Source: Chloroflexota bacterium (GTDB taxonomy: Bacteria > Chloroflexota > Anaerolineae > UBA4142). Taken from it: a DNA stretch of 64,000 nt. The DNA lies in the NCBI GenBank assembly GCA_023381515.1, contig JAMCQI010000070.1:1-64000 (forward strand), in the 5' to 3' direction. Shown here piece after piece: positions 17,030 to 25,573 of the stretch. The translations under genes and the position numbers were made by a program. The notes beneath the pieces are model-generated. The model saw only the letters and a list, made by a program, of their open reading frames with translations, made no database searches and had not been told where the DNA came from. The first letter of the stretch is position 1. Every line of letters begins with the position of its first letter.

Positions 17030-17105
17030 TGAAGGCGGAAGGTCGCAGACCCCGCGACCCTCAGCGGGGATGAAGTATGAATGTTCGCTTTTTCTTCATC
17101 CTTCA
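17030..17105. repeat. Dispersed repeat: GAAGGATGAAGG words and CCCCGCG palindrome
   Basis: AAGGATGAAGGCGGAAGG near 17035 is mirrored by CTTCATCCTTCATCCTT near 17095, bracketing a CCCCGCG-ACCCTCA-GCGGGG-type palindrome (17050-17069). The whole lies between two convergent genes and may act as a bidirectional transcription barrier. The arms match words at 4938-4987. Confidence 0.55.
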
Positions 17106-17582
17106 TCCTTGGACTGCCGGTGCCATGGCGCGGGCGATGGCTTCCTTTTCTTCGCCCGTCAGGGTATAGGTGGACTGGCCCGCGACGACGGGCTTGGCAT
17201 AGACTCTCGAATCATTCCGCGAATGCAAGCCGGTGAGCACCACACCGTCGGCATGGTCGTTCAACACGGCGACCACAAAGCTCTGATCCCCGCCCTTGTC
17301 CGCAAATGGATTGAACCGCACGACGCCCACGTGCTGGACGAGAAAAGGCCACCGCCCATCCAATTCATTCGCCCGCTCTTGCATGGCCCGGGTGTCTCGT
17401 TCGATTCGCTCCATACGCGACACGTAATTGAGCAGCACCGCCTCCAGGTCGGCGCCCCGTCGTCCGGTCATCAGGAGACGAAACGACCGGGCGAGCCTCT
17501 GATACCGGAGCTCCATCGAGGCGACCCAACCTGCGACGATAAGAATGAGGATGAGTAGGACGACTACGACGATTATTTCCAC
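17103..17582 (-). CDS. DUF4446 family membrane protein
   Basis: A 159-residue protein with a single N-terminal membrane helix (residues 3-20), a coiled-coil-like middle (LLNYVSRMERIERDTRAMQERANEL) and the conserved DUF4446 core VQHVGVVRFNPFADKGGDQSFVVAVLNDHADGVVLTGLHSR. The family occurs in Firmicutes and Chloroflexota, often near chromosome-segregation or nucleotide-housekeeping genes. The function is unknown. It is divergent from rdgB across 80 bases. Confidence 0.85.
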   Translation of the reverse strand: MEIIVVVVLLILILIVAGWVASMELRYQRLARSFRLLMTGRRGADLEAVLLNYVSRMERIERDTRAMQERANELDGRWPFLVQHVGVVRFNPFADKGGDQSFVVAVLNDHADGVVLTGLHSRNDSRVYAKPVVAGQSTYTLTGEEKEAIARAMAPAVQG

Positions 17583-17662
17583 CAGGGCCTCACGGAATGG
17601 TTTTGGGCATTCTAACGCGATTGGATGAGAACGTCAAGAATTACAAAGGTGATGAGCACATA

Positions 17663-18265
17663 ATGCGACTGCTCATAGCGACCCATAACCGCGGCAAGCT
17701 GCGCGAATATCAAGAACTGTTCGGCGGGCTGCCGCTCGACCTCGTCACCTTGGACGACGCGGGGATACACGAGGACGTCGAGGAGAACGGGGCCACTTTT
17801 GCCGAGAATGCACGGCTCAAAGCGCTCACCTACGCACGCGAGAGCGGACTCTTGACGCTCGCCGACGATTCGGGTCTCGAGGTGGATGCGCTTGGCGGCG
17901 ACCCGGGCGTCTATTCGCGCCGGTACGCGGGAGAGAACAAGACGGACGCCGAGCGAAACGCCTACCTGCTCGAAAAGCTAAAGGGGGTGACGCCCGATCG
18001 GCGGACGGCTCGCTTTCGCTGCGCGATCGCCATCGCCTCGCCGGGCGGCGAGGTGTGGGAGTCGAACGGGACCTGCGAGGGAGTTATCACGAATGCCCCG
18101 CGCGGCACGAACGGTTTTGGCTATGACCCTCTCTTTCTCTTTCCGCAGTCGGGGCTGACCATGGCCGAGCTGCCGAGCGAAGAAAAGAACCGCATCAGTC
18201 ACCGTGCCCGCGCCGCCGTCGGCGCCCGGATAACCCTGGAGGAATTGCAAAGGTCAGACCATTGA
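17663..18265 (+). CDS. rdgB: XTP/dITP diphosphatase (RdgB/HAM1)
   Basis: 200 residues, the usual family length. It removes non-canonical purine triphosphates (ITP, XTP, dITP) from the cytoplasmic pool by hydrolysis to the monophosphate. Motifs: IATHNRGKLREY at the start, ENGATFAENARLKA, LADDSGLEVDALGG, NGFGYDPLF and SHRARA. ATG 17663 is chosen because the family starts right there and an AGGTGATGAG site precedes it; an earlier in-frame start at 17597 would overlap the promoter region. Confidence 0.95.
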   Translation: MRLLIATHNRGKLREYQELFGGLPLDLVTLDDAGIHEDVEENGATFAENARLKALTYARESGLLTLADDSGLEVDALGGDPGVYSRRYAGENKTDAERNAYLLEKLKGVTPDRRTARFRCAIAIASPGGEVWESNGTCEGVITNAPRGTNGFGYDPLFLFPQSGLTMAELPSEEKNRISHRARAAVGARITLEELQRSDH

Positions 18266-18271
18266 TGAGGG

Positions 18272-18312
18272 AAGAAAATCTGAAATCTGAAATCCTAAAT
18301 CTGAAATGGATT
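18272..18312 (+). repeat. Word-like repeat (AATCTGAAATC)
   Basis: Tandem degenerate copies of ATCTGAAATC lie in the short gap between rdgB and the amidotransferase gene, with the same look as other word-like repeats in this window. Confidence 0.5.
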
Positions 18313-18316
18313 CTAC

Positions 18317-18985
18317 ATGTGCCGTTTCTTGCTTGCGAAAAGTGACCAGGAATTAGAGCCCCAGGAACTGCTGGCCGCATTTGCGGGCATGTGCCGGAAT
18401 AGCCGCGCGCCGGACGGCGATTGGCAGGGCGACGGCTGGGGCGTGGCGTGGAGGCAAGAGGGCGAGTGGAAGCTCTACAAATCCTTGCAGCCCATCTGGG
18501 AAGACGCCCAAGCGTTTGCCGCGGTGCCTCCGACACGCCTCCTCGTCGCGCACGCACGCAGCGCCGGCTTCCCCGATCAAAAAGGGATTCTCGCCTACAA
18601 CCAGCCGTATGTGCAGGACTCGCTCTGCTTTGTCTTTAACGGGATGATTCGCGGCGTCCGTCTGCCGCAGGGATTGGAAGGCGAGATCGGCGCGCAAAAG
18701 ATTTTTGCCTGGCTGCGACAAGAGCTGGAAAGGAAAGACCCTGCCGAGGCACTGCAGGGTCTGGACCGCGTTATTCGCTCGCGCTCCCGCCGCGTGGTCG
18801 GGATGAATATCGGCGTCGTGCGCGAGGACACTTTTGGGCTTCTCTGCGACTATGGCGATGTCGAGAACGCCGCCTATTTTGGCCTCAACTATTTACAGCA
18901 AGAGGGGCGGACGCTCGTCTGCTCCGAGCCGCTCGCAGGCTATCCGTGGAACAAGATGTCACGCGGACAAGTGCGCTTGCTGTAA
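18317..18985 (+). CDS. Class II glutamine amidotransferase (YafJ-like)
   Basis: A 222-residue N-terminal-nucleophile amidotransferase. The protein begins MCRFLLAKS, so Cys2 becomes the N-terminal nucleophile after Met removal. GDGWGVAWR, LLVAHARSAG and FVFNGMIRGVRL correspond to the glutamine-binding and oxyanion segments. It is a stand-alone glutaminase domain of the GATase_6 type; partner enzymes are usually unknown. It is about 22 kb from the glutamate-synthase-like modules and is not of the GltB1 type, so I do not assign it to that system. Confidence 0.85.
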   Translation: MCRFLLAKSDQELEPQELLAAFAGMCRNSRAPDGDWQGDGWGVAWRQEGEWKLYKSLQPIWEDAQAFAAVPPTRLLVAHARSAGFPDQKGILAYNQPYVQDSLCFVFNGMIRGVRLPQGLEGEIGAQKIFAWLRQELERKDPAEALQGLDRVIRSRSRRVVGMNIGVVREDTFGLLCDYGDVENAAYFGLNYLQQEGRTLVCSEPLAGYPWNKMSRGQVRLL

Positions 18986-19057
18986 GATAAAGGCGCCTCC
19001 TTCCCCTGGGGCTACGAGCTCCCCTGCCCCTTTGGGCTAGCCCCCCTTTCTCCTTCT

Positions 19058-20074
19058 TTAGTGAAAGAATTCCGCCATATTATTCGCCGAGCATGTATTC
19101 GCCAGGCAGCCCAAGCCCCACGCATCCTCGATCGTCTTGAGGATCGAATAGTGATTGTGCGCCGTGGCGGACTTGAACCCGGCCGGCACCTGTTTCGAAA
19201 TCACCAGCGTCGCGATGTGCCCGCCGCCGCCGATGTTCGTTAACCCTTCGTCCCAAGTGATAAAGAGCACCCCTCCCTGCTGCCAGGCGGCACTGCCCAA
19301 GATCTTGGGCACAAAACCCTTGAGGAAACTGTCGCCCATGGCGATGGAGCAATTGTGCATGTCATTGCAGAGGTTGGGGGTGATGAATTCGTAATTCGCC
19401 GCTGCCGGGTCAAAGTGAGTGAAATCGGTAATGTTGGCACAACGGGAGGGCGAGCCGCTGATATCCGTAAAGCTGATGGCCGGTTCGTGCTTGCGAGCAT
19501 AGGTGCCCGAGCCGTCCTCGCCGCCCGTGAAAGTTGCACCTGTGAAGCAGTTGAGGGGGACATTCTGCGCGAACATCTTCCAGGTCTTGCCCTTGGCTTC
19601 CATTTGATCGGCGACGTTCTTCGCCGAGAGATTGTAGATGCCATCCGAGGTGGTCCCCTGGGTCGAGCCGGCAAAGAGGGCGATATAGTTTGGTTCGGAA
19701 GGATGGGTGATCCCAGTGAAATTGGTCGAGAGCCCGTACTGGGCAATCAAGCTGTTGAGATACGGAGCGCTTGAACCGCCGACAATGTTCCCATATTCCT
19801 GGTTCTCCAACAGGATCGTATAGACATGAGAAAAGTTTGGCACGCCCCCGGGATTGGGGATGGGTGTGGGAGTCGGCTTGGAGGGAGGATTGCCGCCTTG
19901 GGCTGAGCCGCTGGCGATGAGCGGCAGGTAGAGCGAATGGGTCTGTTTCGTGACCCGCATACTGATGTTCACTGGCGACACCGGCGAAACGCTCTTTGCG
20001 AACGTAGGAGCCGACCAACTGGCCAGCGCGCCAACCAGCAGCGCGCAGACAAGAACGCCATAGAGTCTCTTCAT
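19058..20074 (-). CDS. Secreted phosphoesterase (PF04185, phospholipase C/acid phosphatase-like)
   Basis: 338 residues from ATG 20074, which follows GGAAGG and begins a signal peptide (MKRLYGVLVCALLVGALASW, ending near APTFA). The mature N terminus carries SLYLPLIASGS and a Pro-rich linker, then the catalytic domain: VYTILLENQEYGNIVG, THPSEPNYIALFAGST (Ser/Thr nucleophile region), and FITWDEG with metal-ligand Asp and Glu. It probably hydrolyses extracellular phosphate mono- or diesters. A 44-codon gene precedes it on the same strand. Confidence 0.87.
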   Translation of the reverse strand: MKRLYGVLVCALLVGALASWSAPTFAKSVSPVSPVNISMRVTKQTHSLYLPLIASGSAQGGNPPSKPTPTPIPNPGGVPNFSHVYTILLENQEYGNIVGGSSAPYLNSLIAQYGLSTNFTGITHPSEPNYIALFAGSTQGTTSDGIYNLSAKNVADQMEAKGKTWKMFAQNVPLNCFTGATFTGGEDGSGTYARKHEPAISFTDISGSPSRCANITDFTHFDPAAANYEFITPNLCNDMHNCSIAMGDSFLKGFVPKILGSAAWQQGGVLFITWDEGLTNIGGGGHIATLVISKQVPAGFKSATAHNHYSILKTIEDAWGLGCLANTCSANNMAEFFH

Positions 20075-20148
20075 TTCCCTTCCTTCGGGTGGGTTTTGCA
20101 TCCCTTGTTTCGGGGATGTCTCGTTGATGAGGATGACGGGCAGCTTGC

Positions 20149-20283
20149 TTAGCGGCGAGAGCGGAGGTCGCGACGAAAGCGGATCGTGGTCCACGTCGCG
20201 GAGAGGATGGATCGCGCCATGACGGTCAAAATAAAAACGATCGTCACCGTGCTGTATAGTTCAGGCGTCCAAATCCCATTCAC
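20149..20283 (-). CDS. Small single-pass membrane peptide
   Basis: A 44-residue frame from GTG with AAAGGAAG 4 bases upstream on the minus strand. It reads as a short polar start, a hydrophobic helix (STVTIVFILTVMARSILSAT) and an Arg-rich cytoplasmic tail (IRFRRDLRSRR), a composition typical of real small membrane proteins. It ends 74 bases before the phosphoesterase start and is probably co-transcribed. No family recognised; a role in phosphoesterase export or sensing would be speculation. Confidence 0.5.
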   Translation of the reverse strand: MNGIWTPELYSTVTIVFILTVMARSILSATWTTIRFRRDLRSRR

Positions 20284-20590
20284 GTTTCTTCCTTTCTATT
20301 CCAGATTCATCTGTGGCCAACCGCTCGCGGGCCGCAATCTGCAATCTGGACCGGAGGATAGGAAAGGCGCTGCCCTAGTTCCGTCCAGGCAGCGCCGTCC
20401 GTTGGATGTGGTGAGAACTGCGCGTATTATCCCATGCGAGTATAGGCGAGACTATCCGTGCACGTCTGATTTATGAGTAGGACTCCGTCTTGCCCCCTTG
20501 TCCGCCTCCGTCCTACAAGGGTGTCCGCCCGGTCTCCTCTCGTAGGACGATGGGATCGAGACTACGCTCCAAGCAGCCGGTCACTCTAAA
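20284..20590 (-). other. Structured leader upstream of the small peptide/phosphoesterase operon
   Basis: No gene is seen here. Two inverted repeats stand out: CGTCCTAC/GTAGGACG (20509-20549), which competes with another GTAGGAC at 20477-20483, and GGCGCTGCC/GGCAGCGCC (20366-20396), which on the minus strand is followed by TTTCCTATCC. The mutually exclusive pairing and terminator-like second hairpin resemble attenuator architecture. No known riboswitch class was recognised. Confidence 0.35.
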
Positions 20591-20591
20591 G

Positions 20592-20630
20592 CAAAAATAA
20601 CCCTCCGAAAGACATTCCGCCTTTCGGAGG
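20592..20630 (-). terminator. Rho-independent terminator of the peptidase gene
   Basis: CCTCCGAAAG pairs with CTTTCGGAGG around a nine-base loop; on the minus strand a T-rich run (GGTTATTTTTGC) follows. It ends the transcript of the gene whose stop is at 20726. Confidence 0.8.
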
Positions 20631-20725
20631 ATCTAGTCGCCTCGCACTGGATCCAGGTGGCGCATATCCCCCTGCGGGGTCGGCTGTCCACCCGCGATAT
20701 CCAGCCAACTGAATCATCCAATCAC

Positions 20726-22114
20726 CTAATCACTCAGCCTCCGCCTTCCCTTTCTTTGCCACCACGCCGCGCCAAAAATCCCCAGCGCAATAAAACCGAA
20801 CACCCCTCCGCATAGATTCGAAACCGGACTCGCTGGTGAACTCGGCGCGCCCGCCGCTGGCGGCGCCGGCGTCGCATTCACCGCGACCGCAGGCGCGGTC
20901 GCGGTCGCCGCCCCGCTGTTCGGGACCGGGGTATCCGCTGTCGAGAGACCATAGGTTGGGAAGGGGGTCGGCGTCGATGAGTTCACCGTCGGAACCACGA
21001 GCGCTTGCGCGCCAATATCCTTCCGCCACTCTTGTTCCAGCCCGGTCAGGTTCAGCCCATAGACCTTCATAAAGAGGTCGTCGATCGTCCCGCCCGCCTT
21101 GACCGCCTTCAAGAAATCGCCCATCTTCGCCTGGCCGTAATGTCGCATCAAGAAATCGACAAAACTCCAGCTTTCGCCGTACGAGAGATTCGCCGCATTC
21201 GGGTCCGCCGGGAATTCGCTCAAGAGTTGATGCAGCGGAATCAACGTGTTGCTCGCGATCGCCTGGCTCAACGGTCCCGTAAATTGCGGGTCCGGCTTTC
21301 CCGGGTCCTGATTATAGACCGCCAGCCCCTCGTCCATCAACGGCGGCAGCGAAAGACTGCCCAGCGAGCTGCACCCGTTCTGGATCGCGTGATGCACGAC
21401 TTGGTGTGTCAACTCGTGCGCCGTCGCGCCCAACCCCCAATCCAGCTCCGACGTCGGGACGCCGATGAGGACCACGCTGTATTCCGGAAAATCCTGCCCG
21501 CCCGTCCATTCCTGCGCTCCCACGGAGAGCGCCTTCATCAAATCCCCATGGCTCGCGTAAATGTGCATCCGGACTTGTTGATCGAGTGTCACGCCAATGT
21601 TCTGCTGCAAAAAGCTGATCGCCTGCACTCCACGATTGAAAAGCGCCTGGCCAAAGTCCTGTCCGCCCGAATACCAATACAAGGCCAGTTGGTTGTTGGA
21701 CAACTTTTGCCAGGTATGGTTCGGATCCTCCACGGTAAACGACTGCTTGGGCGTCTCCAGTTGATTCCCCGCACCGTCCTGGAGCACCCACCAGTATTGG
21801 CCTACCGTTCCCGGCGGCAGATAATTCTGCCCCAGGTCCCATTTGTACGTCGCCGAGATTTTCGTATCCGGCGAAAACGTGGGAATGTAGCGACTGCTCA
21901 CACACTGCACAACCTGGACGAGCAGCGCCGCCTGCGTAATCTTGGCGTTGCTTTGCGCCTCTAGCTGAAACACCAGCTGGGTCGGGAAATTATTCGTAAA
22001 GGTACTCGACGTCACCGTAATGGCATCTGCCGCGTGCGCGGGCGCGCTCAAAAGCGCGAACGCGGCGAGAATGATCGCAATCGTCGAAATGGTAAAGAGA
22101 GAGTGGCGGTTCAC
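20726..22114 (-). CDS. Secreted peptidase MA-like metallohydrolase with C-terminal membrane anchor
   Basis: 462 residues. A signal peptide (FTISTIAIILAAFALLSAPAHAA) is followed by an Ig-like region and a zinc metallopeptidase domain with GLGATAHELTHQVVHHAI, giving the HELTH zinc-binding motif, and DEGLAVYNQ, the likely third-ligand Glu segment of gluzincins. After a Pro/Ala/Thr-rich linker (about residues 385-430) a single helix (GGVFGFIALGIFGAAWW) and basic tail anchor it. Likely a surface protease. The substrate is unknown. Confidence 0.85.
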   Translation of the reverse strand: MNRHSLFTISTIAIILAAFALLSAPAHAADAITVTSSTFTNNFPTQLVFQLEAQSNAKITQAALLVQVVQCVSSRYIPTFSPDTKISATYKWDLGQNYLPPGTVGQYWWVLQDGAGNQLETPKQSFTVEDPNHTWQKLSNNQLALYWYSGGQDFGQALFNRGVQAISFLQQNIGVTLDQQVRMHIYASHGDLMKALSVGAQEWTGGQDFPEYSVVLIGVPTSELDWGLGATAHELTHQVVHHAIQNGCSSLGSLSLPPLMDEGLAVYNQDPGKPDPQFTGPLSQAIASNTLIPLHQLLSEFPADPNAANLSYGESWSFVDFLMRHYGQAKMGDFLKAVKAGGTIDDLFMKVYGLNLTGLEQEWRKDIGAQALVVPTVNSSTPTPFPTYGLSTADTPVPNSGAATATAPAVAVNATPAPPAAGAPSSPASPVSNLCGGVFGFIALGIFGAAWWQRKGRRRLSD

Positions 22115-22229
22115 GGTCGATCCTTTCTATCAAATATAGCCTGATAATCTGCGGCCTCCATTATCGCGCCATTTCGCCCCTCCGACAACAGCCATGCCTG
22201 CCGAGTGCGGTTCAGATCGGGGCAACTCG

Positions 22230-22345
22230 TCATTGCGAGCGACCGTAGGGAGCGAAGCAATCTCACCCGAGGCCGAGATTGCGCCCGCCCCGCTATGGTC
22301 CCGCGGGAGATCGCGGGATCATCGATCCCGCGGGGTCTGCGGGAT
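22230..22345. repeat. CATTGCGAG..GAAGCAATC repeat followed by GATCCCGCG palindromes
   Basis: CATTGCGAGCGACC at 22231 and GAGCGAAGCAATCTC near 22250 form the two ends of a short element also seen at 37052-37088 and 52016-52095. It is followed by two palindromes, GGTCCCGCGGGAGATCGCGGG (22297-22320) and GATCCCGCGGGGTCTGCGGG (22324-22345). The rest of the gap 22115-22497 holds only the kinase promoter. Confidence 0.6.
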
Positions 22346-22444
22346 GGCACTCCACGGGACGCCGCCGCTTCGCGGCTCCTCGCATTGACGCTCGTCTGTG
22401 TCGATTCGCCCCGAAACTGGACTACACCCTTTCCGGTTGTCCTT

Positions 22445-22473
22445 TTGACTTGTCCCAGGCGCTGCAATATAAT
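22445..22473 (+). promoter_or_regulatory. Consensus sigma-70 promoter of the heme-sensor kinase
   Basis: TTGACT, a 17-base spacer and TATAAT. Transcription should begin near 22480, giving a leader of under 20 bases before the ATG at 22498. Confidence 0.8.
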
Positions 22474-22497
22474 GAAAGGAGAAAGTGATGGCTCGAG

Positions 22498-24468
22498 ATG
22501 GGTCGTCTGCAAGCACTTGTCCTTCGGCGATTGGCTCAGCACGGGTCCGGGTTAACTCATTTCAAGACTACCCTCGGCTTCAAGTTGCTCGTTATTGCCG
22601 TCGGCGTTTCGCTGATCGGCGTCGTCACCTCCTCCTTGCTAGTCCAGTCCCTCCAACGACAACAGCTCATCGACCTCGCCAAAAGTACGTCGAGTCGCGC
22701 CAGCGATCTGATCGCCATCAGCCTGGAACACTCGATGATGGACAACGGGAACCTGTCCAACCAGATCATCCAGGCCATGGTCGGCGAAGGCATTGTGCGA
22801 CGAATCCGGATTCTCGACCCGCAGGGTGTGGTCCGGGCGAGTTCGAACCCGAGCGATGTCGGACAGGCGCTCAGCCTCGAGGCATCGCCCTGCCGGGACT
22901 GTCACACAAGCGCGGCTCCCCCCGCCGTCCATACCGTTATTTCTGCTCAAGCCGGCCGCTCTGTCTTGTTGACGGTCAGCCCGATTCATAACCAGCCTGA
23001 ATGTGCGAAATGCCACGACCCCAAGGTACGCGTCCTGGGGGTCTCGATGGTGGAAGCGCCGCTTGCCCAGTTGGACGATCAAGTGACCGCCAGCCTCGAC
23101 CGCATTATTCTCTCCGGCCTCGCCACCTTCGTCTTGATGGTGGGACTTTTGGTTTTGGCCTCGCGCCGGTTTGTGACGCGCCCCATCGCCGAGCTCTCCC
23201 GAGGCATCACAGAAGTGGGGCGCGGCAACTTGGACCATCCCGTGCACGCGCAAGGGAATGACGAATTAGGCGAACTGGCAGGGGCGTTTAACCGGATGCA
23301 GCAGCAGTTGCAGGTCGCGCGTGCCGAAGCCGCCGAGCGCAATCGAGAATTGGCTGGACTCTATCAGGTCGGGACCCAGGTCTCGGCCTCCCTGGAGCTG
23401 TCCCACGTACTGGATGCTGTCGCGGACGGCGCCCGTCAAGTGCTCACCGCCGACGTCGGCTGGGTGGGGCTCGTCGATCAAGAGCAGAAGCAAGTATCCG
23501 TCCAGGCCTGCAGCGGCACACGGACCCCCGTCCTCAAAGGGATGAGCATTCCTCTCCCGACGGATTCGAGAGAGAGTCTGCAACTGGAATCTGAGCAGGA
23601 CCTCGCGTCGGATTTGCCCTTCGCGCGCGCGGCAGGATTGACTGCCGCCGAGGGGATTGCCTCCTTGTTGGGCGTGCCGCTGCGACGCGGCGAACGGGTT
23701 CTCGGAATGGTGGGCGTGATGACACGCGAACCCCGCCGCTTCTCTCCATCGGACGTCCGGCTCCTGTCCCGCCTCGCCGCCCAGGTGGTGGTTGCCATGG
23801 AGAACGCGCGGCTCTACGAGCAGGTGCGTCATCTCGCCGTCCTCGAAGAGCGCGACCGTCTGGCGCGCGAAATGCACGACGACCTGTCGCAGGCCTTGGG
23901 CTATATGAATTTAAAGACGGCCCTCACCGCCGAGCAGCTGTCACGCGGCCAAATTCCTGATGCTCAAAGGAGTTTGTGCGAACTGGCCCGCGTCATCCAG
24001 GGAGCGTACACCGACGTACGCGAGGCGATTTTCAGTCTCCGCACCGCCATCCCCTTCCGGACAGGATTCTCCGCCGTCCTGCAGGAATATCTGGCCGAAT
24101 ACCAGGCGCATTTTGGAATACAGGCCCGGCTCCTCGCGGATGGCAAGGTGCCGGTCGAGTTTTCCGAAGAGGTGACCGTTCAGGTCGTTCGCATCATTCA
24201 GGAGGCCCTGACCAATATCCGCAAGCATGCCCGCGCGAATCGTGTGACCGTGCGCGTGGACCAGGAGGACGGTCGCGTGCGAATATCAATCCAGGACGAC
24301 GGACGCGGCTTCGACCCATCCGCCGTCGCCGGGAACGATGGTCAGGCGTTCGGACTGCAAATCATGCGCGAGCGTACGAAAGAGATCGGTGGGACGTTGG
24401 AGCTCTATTCACAACCGGGGCGCGGCACGCGGATTGTTGTCCGGGTACCCCGGTCGAGCCAGACGTAA
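22498..24468 (+). CDS. Sensor histidine kinase with periplasmic CxxCH heme motifs, HAMP, GAF and NarX-type kinase core
   Basis: 656 residues. Membrane helix at about 26-50, an extracytoplasmic sensor of about 150 residues containing CRDCH (132-136) and CAKCH (169-173), a second helix at about 203-225, HAMP (about 225-277), GAF (about 295-440), HisKA_3 dimerisation domain with the phospho-acceptor in REMHDDLSQALG, and a HATPase domain with DDGRGFDP and QIMRERTKEIGG. Two CxxCH motifs predict covalent c-type heme, so the sensor probably reads redox state, NO or an electron acceptor. The cognate regulator starts 11 bases downstream and a hexaheme cytochrome follows. Confidence 0.9.
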   Translation: MGRLQALVLRRLAQHGSGLTHFKTTLGFKLLVIAVGVSLIGVVTSSLLVQSLQRQQLIDLAKSTSSRASDLIAISLEHSMMDNGNLSNQIIQAMVGEGIVRRIRILDPQGVVRASSNPSDVGQALSLEASPCRDCHTSAAPPAVHTVISAQAGRSVLLTVSPIHNQPECAKCHDPKVRVLGVSMVEAPLAQLDDQVTASLDRIILSGLATFVLMVGLLVLASRRFVTRPIAELSRGITEVGRGNLDHPVHAQGNDELGELAGAFNRMQQQLQVARAEAAERNRELAGLYQVGTQVSASLELSHVLDAVADGARQVLTADVGWVGLVDQEQKQVSVQACSGTRTPVLKGMSIPLPTDSRESLQLESEQDLASDLPFARAAGLTAAEGIASLLGVPLRRGERVLGMVGVMTREPRRFSPSDVRLLSRLAAQVVVAMENARLYEQVRHLAVLEERDRLAREMHDDLSQALGYMNLKTALTAEQLSRGQIPDAQRSLCELARVIQGAYTDVREAIFSLRTAIPFRTGFSAVLQEYLAEYQAHFGIQARLLADGKVPVEFSEEVTVQVVRIIQEALTNIRKHARANRVTVRVDQEDGRVRISIQDDGRGFDPSAVAGNDGQAFGLQIMRERTKEIGGTLELYSQPGRGTRIVVRVPRSSQT

Positions 24469-24479
24469 GGAGAACGACG

Positions 24480-25160
24480 ATGGGGACGTTGCGGATTGTA
24501 CTCGCCGACGATCATCTTCTCTTTCGCAAAGGCGTTGCCGCCGTGCTCGCTTTGCGCCCCGGCCTGCAAGTGGTGCGCGAAGCCGCCGATGGGTTGGAGG
24601 CGATCGAGGCGGCACGCGCGGAGGCGCCCGATGTCATCTTGATGGACCTGGCCATGCCGAGGTGCAGCGGCCTCGAGGCGACTCGAATCATCAAGGCCGA
24701 AATTCCCCAGGTCAAGATCGTCGTCCTCACGGTGTCCGACGCCGACCGGGATCTCTTCGCGGCGATTAAGGCGGGTGCCGATGGCTACCTCCTCAAGAAC
24801 ATCCAGCCGGCCCAACTCTATGAAATGTTGGAAGGGATCCGGCGGGGCGAGGCGCCCATCACGAGAGTGCTCGCCGCCAAAATCCTCAAGGAGTTTCAGG
24901 AGCCGCCAAAAGGCTCTCTCCCGGGGGAAGGCGAAAATGCCCTCACCGCGCGCGAGGCCCAGGTGTTGGAACTGCTCGCGCAAGGCTTGAAGAACAAGGA
25001 AATCGCCGCAGCTTTGTCCGTCGCGGAAGACACCGTCCGGGCGCACGTGCGGCGGATCCTCGAAAAACTCCATCTCCAAAACCGCATCCAGGCCGCCGTG
25101 TACGCCGTCCGGCAGGGCCTCGCTCCATCCCCCCATCAAGACCCTCGTCCGCCAGAGTGA
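24480..25160 (+). CDS. NarL/FixJ-family response regulator
   Basis: 226 residues from ATG 24480, preceded by TAAGGAG. Receiver domain: acidic pair in LADDH, phospho-acceptor Asp in VILMDLAMP, conserved Lys in GYLLKNI. C-terminal LuxR-type HTH: LTAREAQVLELLAQGLKNKEIAAALSVAEDTVRAHVRRI. It is encoded directly after the heme-sensor kinase and should be its partner; the downstream cytochrome gene is a natural target. Confidence 0.93.
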   Translation: MGTLRIVLADDHLLFRKGVAAVLALRPGLQVVREAADGLEAIEAARAEAPDVILMDLAMPRCSGLEATRIIKAEIPQVKIVVLTVSDADRDLFAAIKAGADGYLLKNIQPAQLYEMLEGIRRGEAPITRVLAAKILKEFQEPPKGSLPGEGENALTAREAQVLELLAQGLKNKEIAAALSVAEDTVRAHVRRILEKLHLQNRIQAAVYAVRQGLAPSPHQDPRPPE

Positions 25161-25184
25161 TCCCAGAGAATGTGACTAGTCCAA

Positions 25185-25217
25185 CCGGACTAGCGAGAGC
25201 TAGTCCGGTTTTCGTTT
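25185..25217 (+). terminator. Rho-independent terminator after the two-component genes
   Basis: CCGGACTAG pairs with CTAGTCCGG over a six-base loop, followed by TTTTCGTTT. A third copy of the arm (CTAGTCC at about 25176) can pair with the first arm, so an alternative fold exists. Confidence 0.8.
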
Positions 25218-25331
25218 CCAAAATCGTCCAAAGGGGTGTATGAAAACCGCATCATCAGACGGATAATGAAGAGAGCGCGGCCGGGGAATTTCCTGAACGC
25301 ACCCGCCTGGACAATAGAAGCATGCAGTGTC

Positions 25332-25496
25332 ATGCGGATTCTCAAAGAGTCACAGGGTGCCAAAAGCGTTGGATTCAATCTCGCCGACAACACGATCCGC
25401 GTAGTCCGGGGTGAGCAGAGAATTGCGCGCGAAATCGATGATCTCTTGCAGGCGATCAAGAACGATCCTGGCCGGAGCGAGTCGGCGGATCCGTGA
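25332..25496 (+). CDS. Small hypothetical protein
   Basis: A 54-residue frame (MRILKESQGAKSVGF ... EIDDLLQAIKNDPGRSESADP) with codon usage like its neighbours, lying between the two-component terminator and the cytochrome gene. A longer in-frame start at 25236 gives an implausible basic N terminus. No family recognised. The charged helical C-terminal half suggests a small soluble protein. Confidence 0.4.
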   Translation: MRILKESQGAKSVGFNLADNTIRVVRGEQRIAREIDDLLQAIKNDPGRSESADP

Positions 25497-25573
25497 GCAC
25501 GCGCTGACCAAAAGGGCGGCGCGAATCGCTTCCCTCGCGGCTCGCCGCCCGGCACAATCAAGGGAGGAAAAAC

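Noticed and set aside
18317..18985. Missing glutaminase subunit for the glutamate-synthase-like modules
   Set aside because: The amidotransferase is of the YafJ/GATase_6 type, not GltB1, and lies about 22 kb away among unrelated genes.
20186..20476. Open frame on the + strand upstream of the phosphoesterase
   Set aside because: It is the reverse shadow of the 44-residue minus-strand gene and a hairpin-rich leader; it has no ribosome site and an implausible composition.
20400..20600. tRNA gene in the gap before the peptidase terminator
   Set aside because: Inverted repeats are present but there is no T-loop GTTCGA-type consensus and no cloverleaf can be drawn. No tRNA was seen anywhere in the window.
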